Below the pieces are notes generated by a model, which was not told where the DNA came from, searched no databases, and saw only the letters and a list, made by a program, of their open reading frames with translations. The position numbers were made by a program, and so were the translations under genes. From assembly GCA_029263555.1 (NCBI GenBank), contig JAJUFW010000024.1, forward strand, positions 1 through 13,513: a stretch of DNA of 13,513 nucleotides, read 5' to 3'. Shown here piece by piece: positions 1 to 6,202 of the stretch. Source of the stretch: Alphaproteobacteria bacterium. GTDB taxonomy: Bacteria > Pseudomonadota > Alphaproteobacteria > DSM-16000 > Inquilinaceae. The stretch's first letter is position 1; every line of letters begins with the position of its first letter.

Positions 1-721
1 CGCGCTTCGGCGGCTCGTCGCCGAAGGACATGATCATCAGCAGGACCTTGCGGTCCTTCGGCGCCAGTTCCAGACGGAACGTCGCCGTCGTCTCGTCGAT
101 CTGGCACGGGCTGGGATCGAAATGGATCGACGTCGTCCGCTTGAGGTCGTCCAGTCCCACATATCCGAGGACGACGCGATCCGGAGAGACGACGGCGGGC
201 AGCATCCGCCCCCGTTTCGGACGCCGCTGGCCGCGCACTTCGAAGAGATCCGCGAAATCGGCCTTGAAGCGGATCGTGATCTCCAGGTTGCGCGGCCGGT
301 CGTCGAAGTTGCGCAGGGCGACACGCTCGTAGCACGCACCCATCCACAGGAACTTGGCGCGGAACAGGTGGATCGTGTCGCGGGGCATGTCCAGCCGGTC
401 GCCGACATAGAAGTCGGGATTGGTCAGATCGCTGGTCAGCACCGCATTGTCGTCCTCGACCGTCGAACTGAGCAGCAGCGGCCTGCGGCCGTTGATCAGG
501 AGTTCCAGCGTCGACAGATGGCGCGTGTCGTTGTGGAACACTCCCTCCGGACTTCGCTCGCCGGCGATGCAGTCCCCGTAATGGTCGAAGAGCGCGAAGC
601 TGTTTCCGTGCTTCAGGGTGCGCGGGCGGCGCTCCTGCAGGGAGGAGGTCGCCGGGATGTAGAATTCGGGCGGAGTATCGAAGGGCAGCAGTTCCGCCGC
701 GGTGCTGTCGTCGTTCCCCAT
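1..721 (-). CDS. Amylo-alpha-1,6-glucosidase / glycogen debranching family protein, N-terminal part (3' end cut by window edge)
   Basis: About 240 residues are visible from the ATG at 721-719; the rest lies beyond the left edge. The protein begins MGNDDSTAAELLPF and carries the hallmark N-terminal debranching-enzyme pattern: LKHGNSFALFDHYGD (about residues 36-50), then EGVFHNDTRHLSTLEL, PLLLSSTVEDDNAVLTSDLTNPDF and later RNFDDRPRNLEITIRFKADFADLFEVRG. These match the beta-sandwich domain that precedes the (alpha/alpha)6 glucosidase barrel in bacterial amylo-alpha-1,6-glucosidases, usually about 700 residues long. The catalytic barrel is not in the window, so activity cannot be judged. The start follows the glycosyltransferase stop by only 8 bases, with GGAG and GAGG upstream of the ATG, so the two are probably one transcript. 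A role in trimming alpha-glucan (glycogen or a related storage or stress polymer) in the cytoplasm is inferred from the family. No signal peptide is seen. Confidence 0.88.
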   Translation of the reverse strand, partial: MGNDDSTAAELLPFDTPPEFYIPATSSLQERRPRTLKHGNSFALFDHYGDCIAGERSPEGVFHNDTRHLSTLELLINGRRPLLLSSTVEDDNAVLTSDLTNPDFYVGDRLDMPRDTIHLFRAKFLWMGACYERVALRNFDDRPRNLEITIRFKADFADLFEVRGQRRPKRGRMLPAVVSPDRVVLGYVGLDDLKRTTSIHFDPSPCQIDETTATFRLELAPKDRKVLLMIMSFGDEPPKR

Positions 722-729
722 GACCTCAG

Positions 730-1827
730 TCACTCCAGAACTACGGAAACCGGGGCAGGCGTGTCGAGGCCGGCCTCAATGGTGCGAAGGTTAGTCACCT
801 GATGGCCGTCCGCCAACCGGCGATATATCTCCAGATAGGCATTCGCCATCCGTTCGACCGAAAACCGCTCCTCGAACCGGGCGCGGATCGCCCGGCGGTC
901 CAAATCCCCGGCCGCGGCGACGGCCGCGGCCGCCGCGGCCGGATCCCCGACCAAGAGGCCGGTCAGCTCATGCTCGACGATCTCGGGCACGGCCCCTGCC
1001 GGGAAGGCCACGACCGGGGTGCCGGCAGCCATCGCCTCGATGAGGACGAGGCCGAACGGCTCGGGCCAGTCGATCGGGAACAGGAGTGCCCGGGCACGGC
1101 CCAGGAACTCGGACTTGCGATCCTCCCCGATCTCTCCCACGAACTCGACCAGCGGGTGATCCAGCAACGGCGCGACGCAGGTTTCGTGATAGTCGCGATC
1201 CGTCCGTTCGATCTTGGCGGCGATCTTCAGGGAAATGCCGGCTCTTTTGGCGATGTCGATCGCGAGATCCGGCCGCTTTTCCGGGGAAATGCGGCCGAGA
1301 AAGGCAAGATAGCCGCCGTCCCCCTCCCCCGGCCGAAGAAGCTGGCGCGGAAGCCCGTGATGCACCGTGCCCTCCCACCGGACGGCCGGCATCGGCCGCC
1401 GCTGATGCCCGGAGACCGAGACGAGAGGGAGATCGGCGAAACGCTCGAAGACCGGGCGAAGTTCGGGCTGGTCGAGCCGGCCGTGAAGGGTCGTCAGCGT
1501 CCGTTCGGAGATGTCCCTGAAAAGGGGAAAATGCAGATAATCCGTGTGGAAATGCAGGATGTCGAACGTCTCGGCGCGGGCGCGTACCGCGTCCAGCATC
1601 GCTATGTGATAGGCGATCGGATCACGGACCGCCGGATCGAGGCGCAACCCGGCGCGGCAGCAGGGAACGAGGGTCGCGGAGGTCCGGCTGTCTCCGCTGG
1701 CGAACAGGGTGACGTCATGGCCCCGACGCACCAGTTCCTCCGTCAGATAGGAGACGATGCGCTCAGTTCCGCCATAGAGGCCCGGCGGGACACTTTCGTA
1801 GAGCGGCGCAATCTGGGCGATCTTCAT
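730..1827 (-). CDS. Glycosyltransferase family 4 protein
   Basis: 365 residues from the ATG at 1827 (MKIAQIAPLYESVPPG). A longer in-frame version from about 1971 exists, but its extra 48 residues look non-coding, while the chosen ATG has GGGAG about 8 bases upstream. It has the GT-B fold of family GT4: the N-terminal loop YGGTER (residues 18-23), a HTDY/HFPLF region near 94-103, SGHQRRPMP (139-147) and HHGLP (156-160), the donor-site GRISPEK (178-184; R179 and K184 are the expected phosphate contacts), and the EX7E motif EPFGLVLIE (E256, E264) followed by AMAAGTPVVAF. The length is normal for the family. An alanine-rich run (297-306) comes from a GCC/GCG-rich stretch. It probably transfers a sugar from a nucleotide donor in the cytoplasm; the acceptor is unknown. 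GT4 proteins of this kind are often next to amylo-alpha-1,6-glucosidases, as here, which hints at alpha-glucan or trehalose metabolism. Confidence 0.92.
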   Translation of the reverse strand: MKIAQIAPLYESVPPGLYGGTERIVSYLTEELVRRGHDVTLFASGDSRTSATLVPCCRAGLRLDPAVRDPIAYHIAMLDAVRARAETFDILHFHTDYLHFPLFRDISERTLTTLHGRLDQPELRPVFERFADLPLVSVSGHQRRPMPAVRWEGTVHHGLPRQLLRPGEGDGGYLAFLGRISPEKRPDLAIDIAKRAGISLKIAAKIERTDRDYHETCVAPLLDHPLVEFVGEIGEDRKSEFLGRARALLFPIDWPEPFGLVLIEAMAAGTPVVAFPAGAVPEIVEHELTGLLVGDPAAAAAAVAAAGDLDRRAIRARFEERFSVERMANAYLEIYRRLADGHQVTNLRTIEAGLDTPAPVSVVLE

Positions 1828-2031
1828 CCGGTCATCTCCCGGGCGGTGGAAATCACGGGGGTCCGGAAGCAGAAATCCTCCGGAGATACATGGAGAGCAT
1901 CGGCGAACGCTTTTACTTGTTAGAGCGATGCATGAAGGAATCGATCGCGGCGCGACCAAGTCGTGCGTCACGCGACGATATTTCGAGACGTTCGTCCTGT
2001 TTTCAGTACGATTCGACAGTCGCCGCAGCAG

Positions 2032-2057
2032 AACAGCCGCCCTGTGAAATCTGTTCC
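2032..2057 (-). promoter_or_regulatory. Candidate EcfG (general stress sigma factor) promoter for the GT4-debranching pair
   Basis: On the minus strand the site reads GGAAC (2057-2053), a 17-base spacer, then TGTT (2035-2032). The alphaproteobacterial EcfG consensus is GGAAC-N16/17-CGTT, so the -35 element is exact and the -10 element matches 3 of 4. It points toward the GT4 start about 205 bases downstream. One such match can occur by chance, and the long leader weakens the case, but the strand and gene order fit. Confidence 0.3.
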
Positions 2058-2074
2058 TATGGCTACCGGACAGT

Positions 2075-2114
2075 GCCGCACGGGCGGCAGTAATGCCTGC
2101 GGCTTTCCTTTTCC
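2075..2114 (+). terminator. Terminator-like hairpin with following T-rich tract
   Basis: GCCGCA (2075-2080) pairs with TGCGGC (2098-2103). Inside, GGCA (2086-2089) pairs with TGCC (2094-2097) around a GTAA tetraloop of GNRA type, leaving a five-base bulge on the left arm. The stem is followed by TTTCCTTTTCC, as in a weak Rho-independent terminator. No accepted plus-strand gene lies upstream. It could end an unrecognised small transcript or the doubtful 1890-2093 ORF, whose TAA falls in the loop, or stop read-through into the receiver gene. An alternative pairing TGCCGC/GCGGCA (2074-2089) would make a small operator-like dyad instead. Confidence 0.3.
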
Positions 2115-2199
2115 GAGGCGGCGCCCGCGACCGCCATGATCACGCCACATGCCCGGATACCCTCGGCGCATCCGGGGCACTCATTCGAACCGAAGGGCA

Positions 2200-2580
2200 A
2201 TGGGACACGACAGTTTGAGGGGACTTCGAATCCTCGTCGTCGAGGACGATCTGCTGATCGCCGAGGAACTGGATTCGACGCTCACCTCGTTCGGGTCGAC
2301 AGTGATCGGCCCCGTCGCGACCGTGGAGCGGGCCACGCATCTTGCCCAGGTAGCGGAGTTGGACGGCGCCATCCTGGACGTCGGGCTTGGCGGCAAGGCG
2401 GCCTATCCGATCGCCGAATGCCTGCAGTCGCGGAACGTGCCGTTCATCTTCGCGACCGGCCACGACCCCAGCATCTTCCCCGAGGAATACCGCAAGATCC
2501 CGCAGCTGCGGAAACCCTTCGGGCCCCGGAAACTGGCTCGGCTGGCGGCCATGATCTTCGGCAGGCGCCGGGACGGATGA
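2200..2580 (+). CDS. Single-domain response regulator (CheY-like receiver)
   Basis: 126 residues from the ATG at 2200, an almost pure receiver domain with no output domain. The strand-1 motif LRILVVEDD gives acidic residues E15, D16 and D17. The phosphoacceptor is D60 in GAILDVGLGG, the conserved threonine is T86 in FIFATGHD, and the lysine is K105 in LRKPF, so all residues needed for phosphotransfer are present. The pattern resembles stand-alone receivers that work with HWE/HisKA2-type histidine kinases in alphaproteobacteria. No kinase is in the window, so the partner is unknown. It is likely a cytosolic phosphorelay or protein-protein signalling component. An upstream in-frame ATG at 2149 would add 17 basic residues that look non-coding. 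AAGG lies only 3 bases from the chosen ATG, a rather tight ribosome site. Its link to the flanking glycan genes is unproven. Confidence 0.88.
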   Translation: MGHDSLRGLRILVVEDDLLIAEELDSTLTSFGSTVIGPVATVERATHLAQVAELDGAILDVGLGGKAAYPIAECLQSRNVPFIFATGHDPSIFPEEYRKIPQLRKPFGPRKLARLAAMIFGRRRDG

Positions 2581-2679
2581 CATCCGGCGGGGGCGCCGCG
2601 CCCGAGGATCATCTTGCCCTTCCGCGCCATCTCTGGAACCCTTCCTGAAACGGCGCCGCAGCATGGGGACCCTGCCCGG

Positions 2680-3507
2680 ATGCGAGCCTCGACCGACGAC
2701 AGGCTGACGGAAACGGACCGCCGGACGATCGCCGATTTCGGGCGGCAATGGACGGTTCACACCGACAACAGCGGCTATTACGGCTCGCTCGACATGCTGG
2801 CCGACCTGCTGCAGCCGCTGCTGCCGGTGAACGAGATCGCCGGGGCCCGGATCGCCGATATCGGCAGCGGCACGGGCCGCATCGTCAACATGCTGCTGGA
2901 CGCCGGCGCTGCCTCGGTCATCGCCGTCGAGCCGTCCGACGCCGTCCATGTCCTTGAAGAGAACACCAGAGACCGGCGGGACCGGGTCACGATCCTGCAC
3001 GCCTCGGGCGACCGCCTTCCGCCGGGAGAGGATCTCGATCTCGTCGTGTCGATCGGCGTGCTGCACCACGTAGTCGACCCGGCACCGATCGTGCGGGCGG
3101 CCTTCGGGACCCTGCGCCCGGGCGGGCGGATGCTGGTCTGGCTTTACGGACGCGAGGGGAATGAAGCCTATCTCGCGGTCTTCGGCGCGCTCCGCATCCT
3201 CACCCGGCGGCTTCCCGATCGCGTTCTGTCGCGTCTCTGCGCCGGGCTGAACCGCGTGCTCGACCTCTATATCGTCCTCTGCCGCCGCCTGCCGCTGCCG
3301 CTCCGGGACTATGTGCTGAACGTGCTGTCGAAGGTCGACCGGGCGAAGCGGCACCTGATCATCTACGACCAGCTGAATCCGGCCTATGCCCGCTACTATC
3401 GACGGGATGAGGCCGTGGCGCTGCTCGAGGCGGCGGGCTTCGAGGACGTGCGCGTCCATCATCGCCACGGCTACTCATGGACCGTGATCGGGCGCAAGCC
3501 GGGCTGA
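2680..3507 (+). CDS. Class I SAM-dependent methyltransferase
   Basis: 275 residues from the ATG at 2680 (MRASTDDRLTETDRRT). A TTG at 2614 would add 22 residues and has GAGG at a good distance, so the start is not settled; the extra residues look unlike coding sequence. The Rossmann methyltransferase core is clear: motif I IADIGSGTGRIV (58-69), the acidic ribose-binding E84 in AVEPSD, SIGVLHHVVDP (124-134), and TLRPGGRMLVWLYG (144-157). The region before motif I (FGRQWTVHTDNSGYYGS) is of the kind found in methyltransferases of sugar and lipopolysaccharide loci. The middle of the protein (about 163-215) is long, with hydrophobic helices that may form a substrate lid or touch the membrane. It may methylate a sugar or lipid-linked glycan; the substrate is not readable. 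It ends 5 bases from the end of the convergent membrane-protein gene. Confidence 0.9.
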   Translation: MRASTDDRLTETDRRTIADFGRQWTVHTDNSGYYGSLDMLADLLQPLLPVNEIAGARIADIGSGTGRIVNMLLDAGAASVIAVEPSDAVHVLEENTRDRRDRVTILHASGDRLPPGEDLDLVVSIGVLHHVVDPAPIVRAAFGTLRPGGRMLVWLYGREGNEAYLAVFGALRILTRRLPDRVLSRLCAGLNRVLDLYIVLCRRLPLPLRDYVLNVLSKVDRAKRHLIIYDQLNPAYARYYRRDEAVALLEAAGFEDVRVHHRHGYSWTVIGRKPG

Positions 3508-3526
3508 CCGGGTCAGCCCCCTTGCG
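3493..3526. terminator. Symmetric hairpin containing both convergent stop codons (bidirectional terminator candidate)
   Basis: The core is a perfect 9-bp inverted repeat, GGGCTGACC (3501-3509) and GGTCAGCCC (3511-3519), separated by one base. An outer arm CGCAAG (3493-3498) pairs exactly with CTTGCG (3521-3526) after a 2-by-1 internal loop. The TGA of the methyltransferase (3505-3507) and the TGA of the minus-strand membrane protein (3513-3515 as read on that strand) sit at mirror positions in the two arms. A realistic RNA fold is a 7-bp core stem with a 5-base loop plus the 6-bp outer stem. There is no U-tract on either side, so intrinsic termination is not assured; it may act with Rho or as an mRNA 3'-end stabiliser. 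Confidence 0.5.
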
Positions 3527-5252
3527 ACGCCACCCGGATCAGGAGCCACCGCCCGCGTTCCAGCACGACCGGCCCGGCGCCCCTTGCCGCCTCGGCCACG
3601 GCGGGCGGCGGGTGGCCCGTCTGCAGGAGCACGTATTTCGCCCCGGTGCGGTCGATGACCTGCCGCAGATTGCGCGCGGCCAGATCCCGATCGGCGCTGG
3701 CGTAAAGTGCCGTCACGAGACGACGCCGCTCCGCCCATTCGACCCGCCGCGGGCTGCCGCTGTAGAAGAGCGCATTGCCGTCCTTTTCCAGATAGACGAC
3801 GGGCTGCAGCGCCGCGTAGCGGACCGCAAGCCCGGTTTCCTCGCCCGTGAGAGGCAGGACGCCTCGGCCGGCCGGCAGCGCCTTCATCGCGGCCAGGATC
3901 TCCGACGCCTCGGGGTCGTAGGTCCTGTACATCTCCGGGATCGCGCCGATGCCGATCGCATCGGTCAACCGGTTGGGCAGAACCCGCCACCAGTAGAGCG
4001 TGAAGGCGACGGCGACGACCGGCAGCCCGACCGCGACGACCCGCCACCCGCCCAGCATCCGGTGCAGCTCAGCGCCCGCAAGGACCAGCCCAACGAGCAG
4101 CACGGGATAGACGAAGCGCAGGTTGCGGATCAGGTCGAGCTGCAGGGGCTGCCGTCCCGACGCCGCCGCGAACGCCTGGTCCGCGACGGCGATCCCGGCC
4201 GAGCCCAGGACGATGCCCGCGAGGAACAGCCCCAGGAACAGGCAGAGCCTGGTCCGCCGCCGGTCGAGGAGCGGAACGGCGAAGAACGCGGCAAGCCCGA
4301 AAAGCCAGACCACGGCCGGTCGCCCGCTCATCCGGTCGATCATCTGACGGATGGCGAGCCCGGCATCATAGTATTCGGATCCCGTGCGCTCCGCGAACAT
4401 CGTCTTCGCCTCCTCCACGGCCGGAAGGGCGGCGCCGGCCGGGGCATCGTCCTCCCCCGCCGATCCCAGATAGAGGACGATGGCGAAGGGCGCGACGACA
4501 ACCGCGAAGACGAGCGCGCCGAGCGCGAGCCTGCCGAGATGCGGCAGGACCGAGCGCCGGTCCGGAACGAGGGCGAAGGACGCAAGGCTCAAGCCGACGG
4601 CGACGGTGGGCGCGCTCACCGGATGCAGGTAGACGCTGGCGCCGCAGAGGCCGAACAGCCAGGGCAGATGCTCCGACCGGCTGCCGAACCGGAGAAAAAG
4701 TAGGAGCAGAAGGGGGAGCGCCCCGCCGAAGGTCATCCGCGTCAGCGGCAGGAGATGCGTTCCCCACAGCTCGCCGCCCCAGACCCAGATCGGGGGGAAG
4801 GTCAGGCAGGCCAGCACGACCGACCAGAAGCGGCTGCCCAGGATATAGCGGCCAAGCAGGTAGAACCCGACGAGCTGGAAAAGCACGAGCGGGAGATAGA
4901 GCAGCAGATATGCCGTTCCGATATCGTCCGTCAGCAGGCTCAACCCCGCCACGTAGACGAGGTTGACCGCGACGTAGAAGGCGTAGTTCGCCTTTTCGTC
5001 CAGGACGAAATCCTGGGCGAAGCGTTCCGGATGCAGCCAGCCGGCGACGAAGCTGCTGACCAGTCCGGCGTCCGCGTTATGGATCACGGCCGGACGGCCG
5101 TGGCTCTCGAGTACCAGCCATTGGCAGGTGATCGCGACGAGGAGAAGCGCCGCGATCACCACCCGGTCGGCCGGATTCCGGATGACCGCCCTCGGTCCCG
5201 TCCCGCCCGGAACGACCTGAGGGTGGCGGGACGACCGGTCCGGCGGCGTCAC
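3513..5252 (-). CDS. Polytopic membrane protein, probable GT-C type glycosyltransferase
   Basis: 579 residues from a GTG start at 5252, chosen because it overlaps the upstream GT2 stop in a GTGA junction and has AAGG six bases before it. The frame stays open far upstream, but that part runs over the GT2 gene and is a shadow. After a cytosolic N-terminus there is a first membrane helix (about 31-48), then a loop with HNADAG (D61) and FAQDF (D81), then many hydrophobic helices to about residue 430. The tail is soluble and includes a VIDRTGAKYVLLQ segment (about 535-547). An acidic residue in the first outer loop, many helices and a soluble tail are typical of lipid-phosphate-sugar-dependent GT-C enzymes. 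With a DPM-like synthase immediately upstream, it probably transfers a sugar from undecaprenyl phosphate on the periplasmic side. I do not recognise a named family; a flippase-like or other membrane role is possible. Confidence 0.8.
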   Translation of the reverse strand: MTPPDRSSRHPQVVPGGTGPRAVIRNPADRVVIAALLLVAITCQWLVLESHGRPAVIHNADAGLVSSFVAGWLHPERFAQDFVLDEKANYAFYVAVNLVYVAGLSLLTDDIGTAYLLLYLPLVLFQLVGFYLLGRYILGSRFWSVVLACLTFPPIWVWGGELWGTHLLPLTRMTFGGALPLLLLLFLRFGSRSEHLPWLFGLCGASVYLHPVSAPTVAVGLSLASFALVPDRRSVLPHLGRLALGALVFAVVVAPFAIVLYLGSAGEDDAPAGAALPAVEEAKTMFAERTGSEYYDAGLAIRQMIDRMSGRPAVVWLFGLAAFFAVPLLDRRRTRLCLFLGLFLAGIVLGSAGIAVADQAFAAASGRQPLQLDLIRNLRFVYPVLLVGLVLAGAELHRMLGGWRVVAVGLPVVAVAFTLYWWRVLPNRLTDAIGIGAIPEMYRTYDPEASEILAAMKALPAGRGVLPLTGEETGLAVRYAALQPVVYLEKDGNALFYSGSPRRVEWAERRRLVTALYASADRDLAARNLRQVIDRTGAKYVLLQTGHPPPAVAEAARGAGPVVLERGRWLLIRVASQGG

Positions 5253-6202
5253 GGAACGCCTTGCCGGTCCGGCGCCCGGACGTCGCCCTGCGCGCGCCCG
5301 GCCCGGATCCGGTAGATGGGCTGGTCGTAGCCGGCAAGCCGCATCTGGCTGATCTGGTCCGCGATCAGGCCGAAGAAGCAGGTGAGCCCGCCGCCGAGCG
5401 TGACGCCGACGGCGCCGGTCGGCACCCCGCGCCCGGTGATGAGAGCCGAGATCACGCCGTAGCAGAGCCCGAAGACGGCCAGCGGCAGGCCGACGCGCAG
5501 GAAGATCCGCAGCGGCGCGAACAGCATGACGATCCTCAAGACCAGCATCATCGCCATCAGACCGTCCCCGACCCTGACCTTGCTGGTGCCGATGCGCCGG
5601 TTCAGCTCCACCGGGTGGAACGCCACCGGGTAGCCCCGTTCCAGCATGATGATCGTGCTGGTGATGCTGGCGCTGAAGCCGTTCGGCAGCAATGACTGGT
5701 AATGGAGGATGACCTCCCGGCGGAATACCCGGAGCCCGCAGTTGATGTCCTTGCCGGCGCGGAAATCGAGGGACCTGGCGAGCATGCGGATGAGCGCCTT
5801 GCCCCAGTTGCGCAGGGGCGACGGTCCGGATCGGCTGCGCTGGGCGATGATGGCGGCGACCCGCTCGGCGGCGAGGCGTTCGGCCATGGCGACAAGGTCG
5901 TCGACCCGGTGTTCGTTGTCGGCGTCGAACCAGGCGACGAATTCGCGGGACGCCACGGTCATGCCGGTCTTGAGGGCGCCGCCGTAGCCCCGGTTGAACG
6001 GGTGCTGGACCAGGATCACCTCCGGAAATTCCGCCACGACATCGGCCGTCCGGTCGGTCGAGCCGTCGTCGACGACGATGATTTCGGCGCGCGGCAGCCT
6101 TGCCAGCAGATCCCTCAGCGTCGGCCCTATCCCCTGCTCCTCGTTGTAGGCGGGGATGACGATGCTGAGGCGCTCTTCGATCGGCAACGGGATGGCGGTC
6201 AT
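5249..6202 (-). CDS. Family 2 glycosyltransferase, polyprenyl-phosphate-sugar (DPM/GtrB-like) synthase
   Basis: 317 residues from the ATG at 6202, which overlaps the upstream asparagine-synthetase stop as ATGA and has GAGG five bases before it. The catalytic GT-A domain shows SIVIPAYNEEQGI (13-25), VVDDGSTD (43-50), NRGYGGALKTG (70-80), the metal-binding DAD (93-95) in WFDADNEHRVDD, and a conserved DINCGLRVFRRE (152-163). The C-terminus has two membrane helices (about 231-256 and 262-285), then a basic tail. This is the architecture of dolichyl/undecaprenyl-phosphate glycosyltransferases such as DPM1, GtrB and ArnC, which move a hexose from a nucleotide sugar to polyprenyl phosphate at the inner face of the membrane. 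The sugar cannot be read from the sequence. The 4-base overlap with the next gene argues that its product feeds the GT-C-like protein. Confidence 0.92.
   Translation of the reverse strand: MTAIPLPIEERLSIVIPAYNEEQGIGPTLRDLLARLPRAEIIVVDDGSTDRTADVVAEFPEVILVQHPFNRGYGGALKTGMTVASREFVAWFDADNEHRVDDLVAMAERLAAERVAAIIAQRSRSGPSPLRNWGKALIRMLARSLDFRAGKDINCGLRVFRREVILHYQSLLPNGFSASITSTIIMLERGYPVAFHPVELNRRIGTSKVRVGDGLMAMMLVLRIVMLFAPLRIFLRVGLPLAVFGLCYGVISALITGRGVPTGAVGVTLGGGLTCFFGLIADQISQMRLAGYDQPIYRIRAGRAQGDVRAPDRQGVP

Larger units (their letters stand above)
1828..2199. other. Intergenic region between divergent GT4 and receiver genes
   Basis: About 370 bases separate the minus-strand GT4 gene from the plus-strand receiver gene, with visibly lower G+C than the flanking genes. 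It contains a candidate EcfG-type promoter on the minus strand and a plus-strand hairpin, both listed separately. A 67-codon plus-strand ORF (1890-2093) has a good GGAG four bases before its ATG, but its third-position G+C is much lower than in the real genes and I recognise no family. I therefore do not call it a gene. No convincing sigma-70 promoter for the receiver gene is seen. Confidence 0.5.

Noticed and set aside
897..950. GCC/GCG-rich run resembling a simple repeat.
   Set aside because: It encodes an alanine-rich linker in GT4, common in GC-rich genomes; the unit is irregular and no regulatory role is suggested.
122..1923. Plus-strand frames opposite the debranching enzyme and GT4.
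   Set aside because: They are antisense shadows rich in Arg, Asp and Gly with no recognisable domain, while the minus strand carries clear family motifs.
2581..2640. Short G/C hairpin (GGGCG-CCG-CGCCC) after the receiver gene as a terminator.
   Set aside because: It has only a 5-bp stem with no T-tract; such stems are frequent by chance at this base composition.
2140..3468. 442-codon minus-strand frame opposite the receiver and the methyltransferase.
   Set aside because: The opposite strand has intact receiver and methyltransferase motifs; this frame has no family features.
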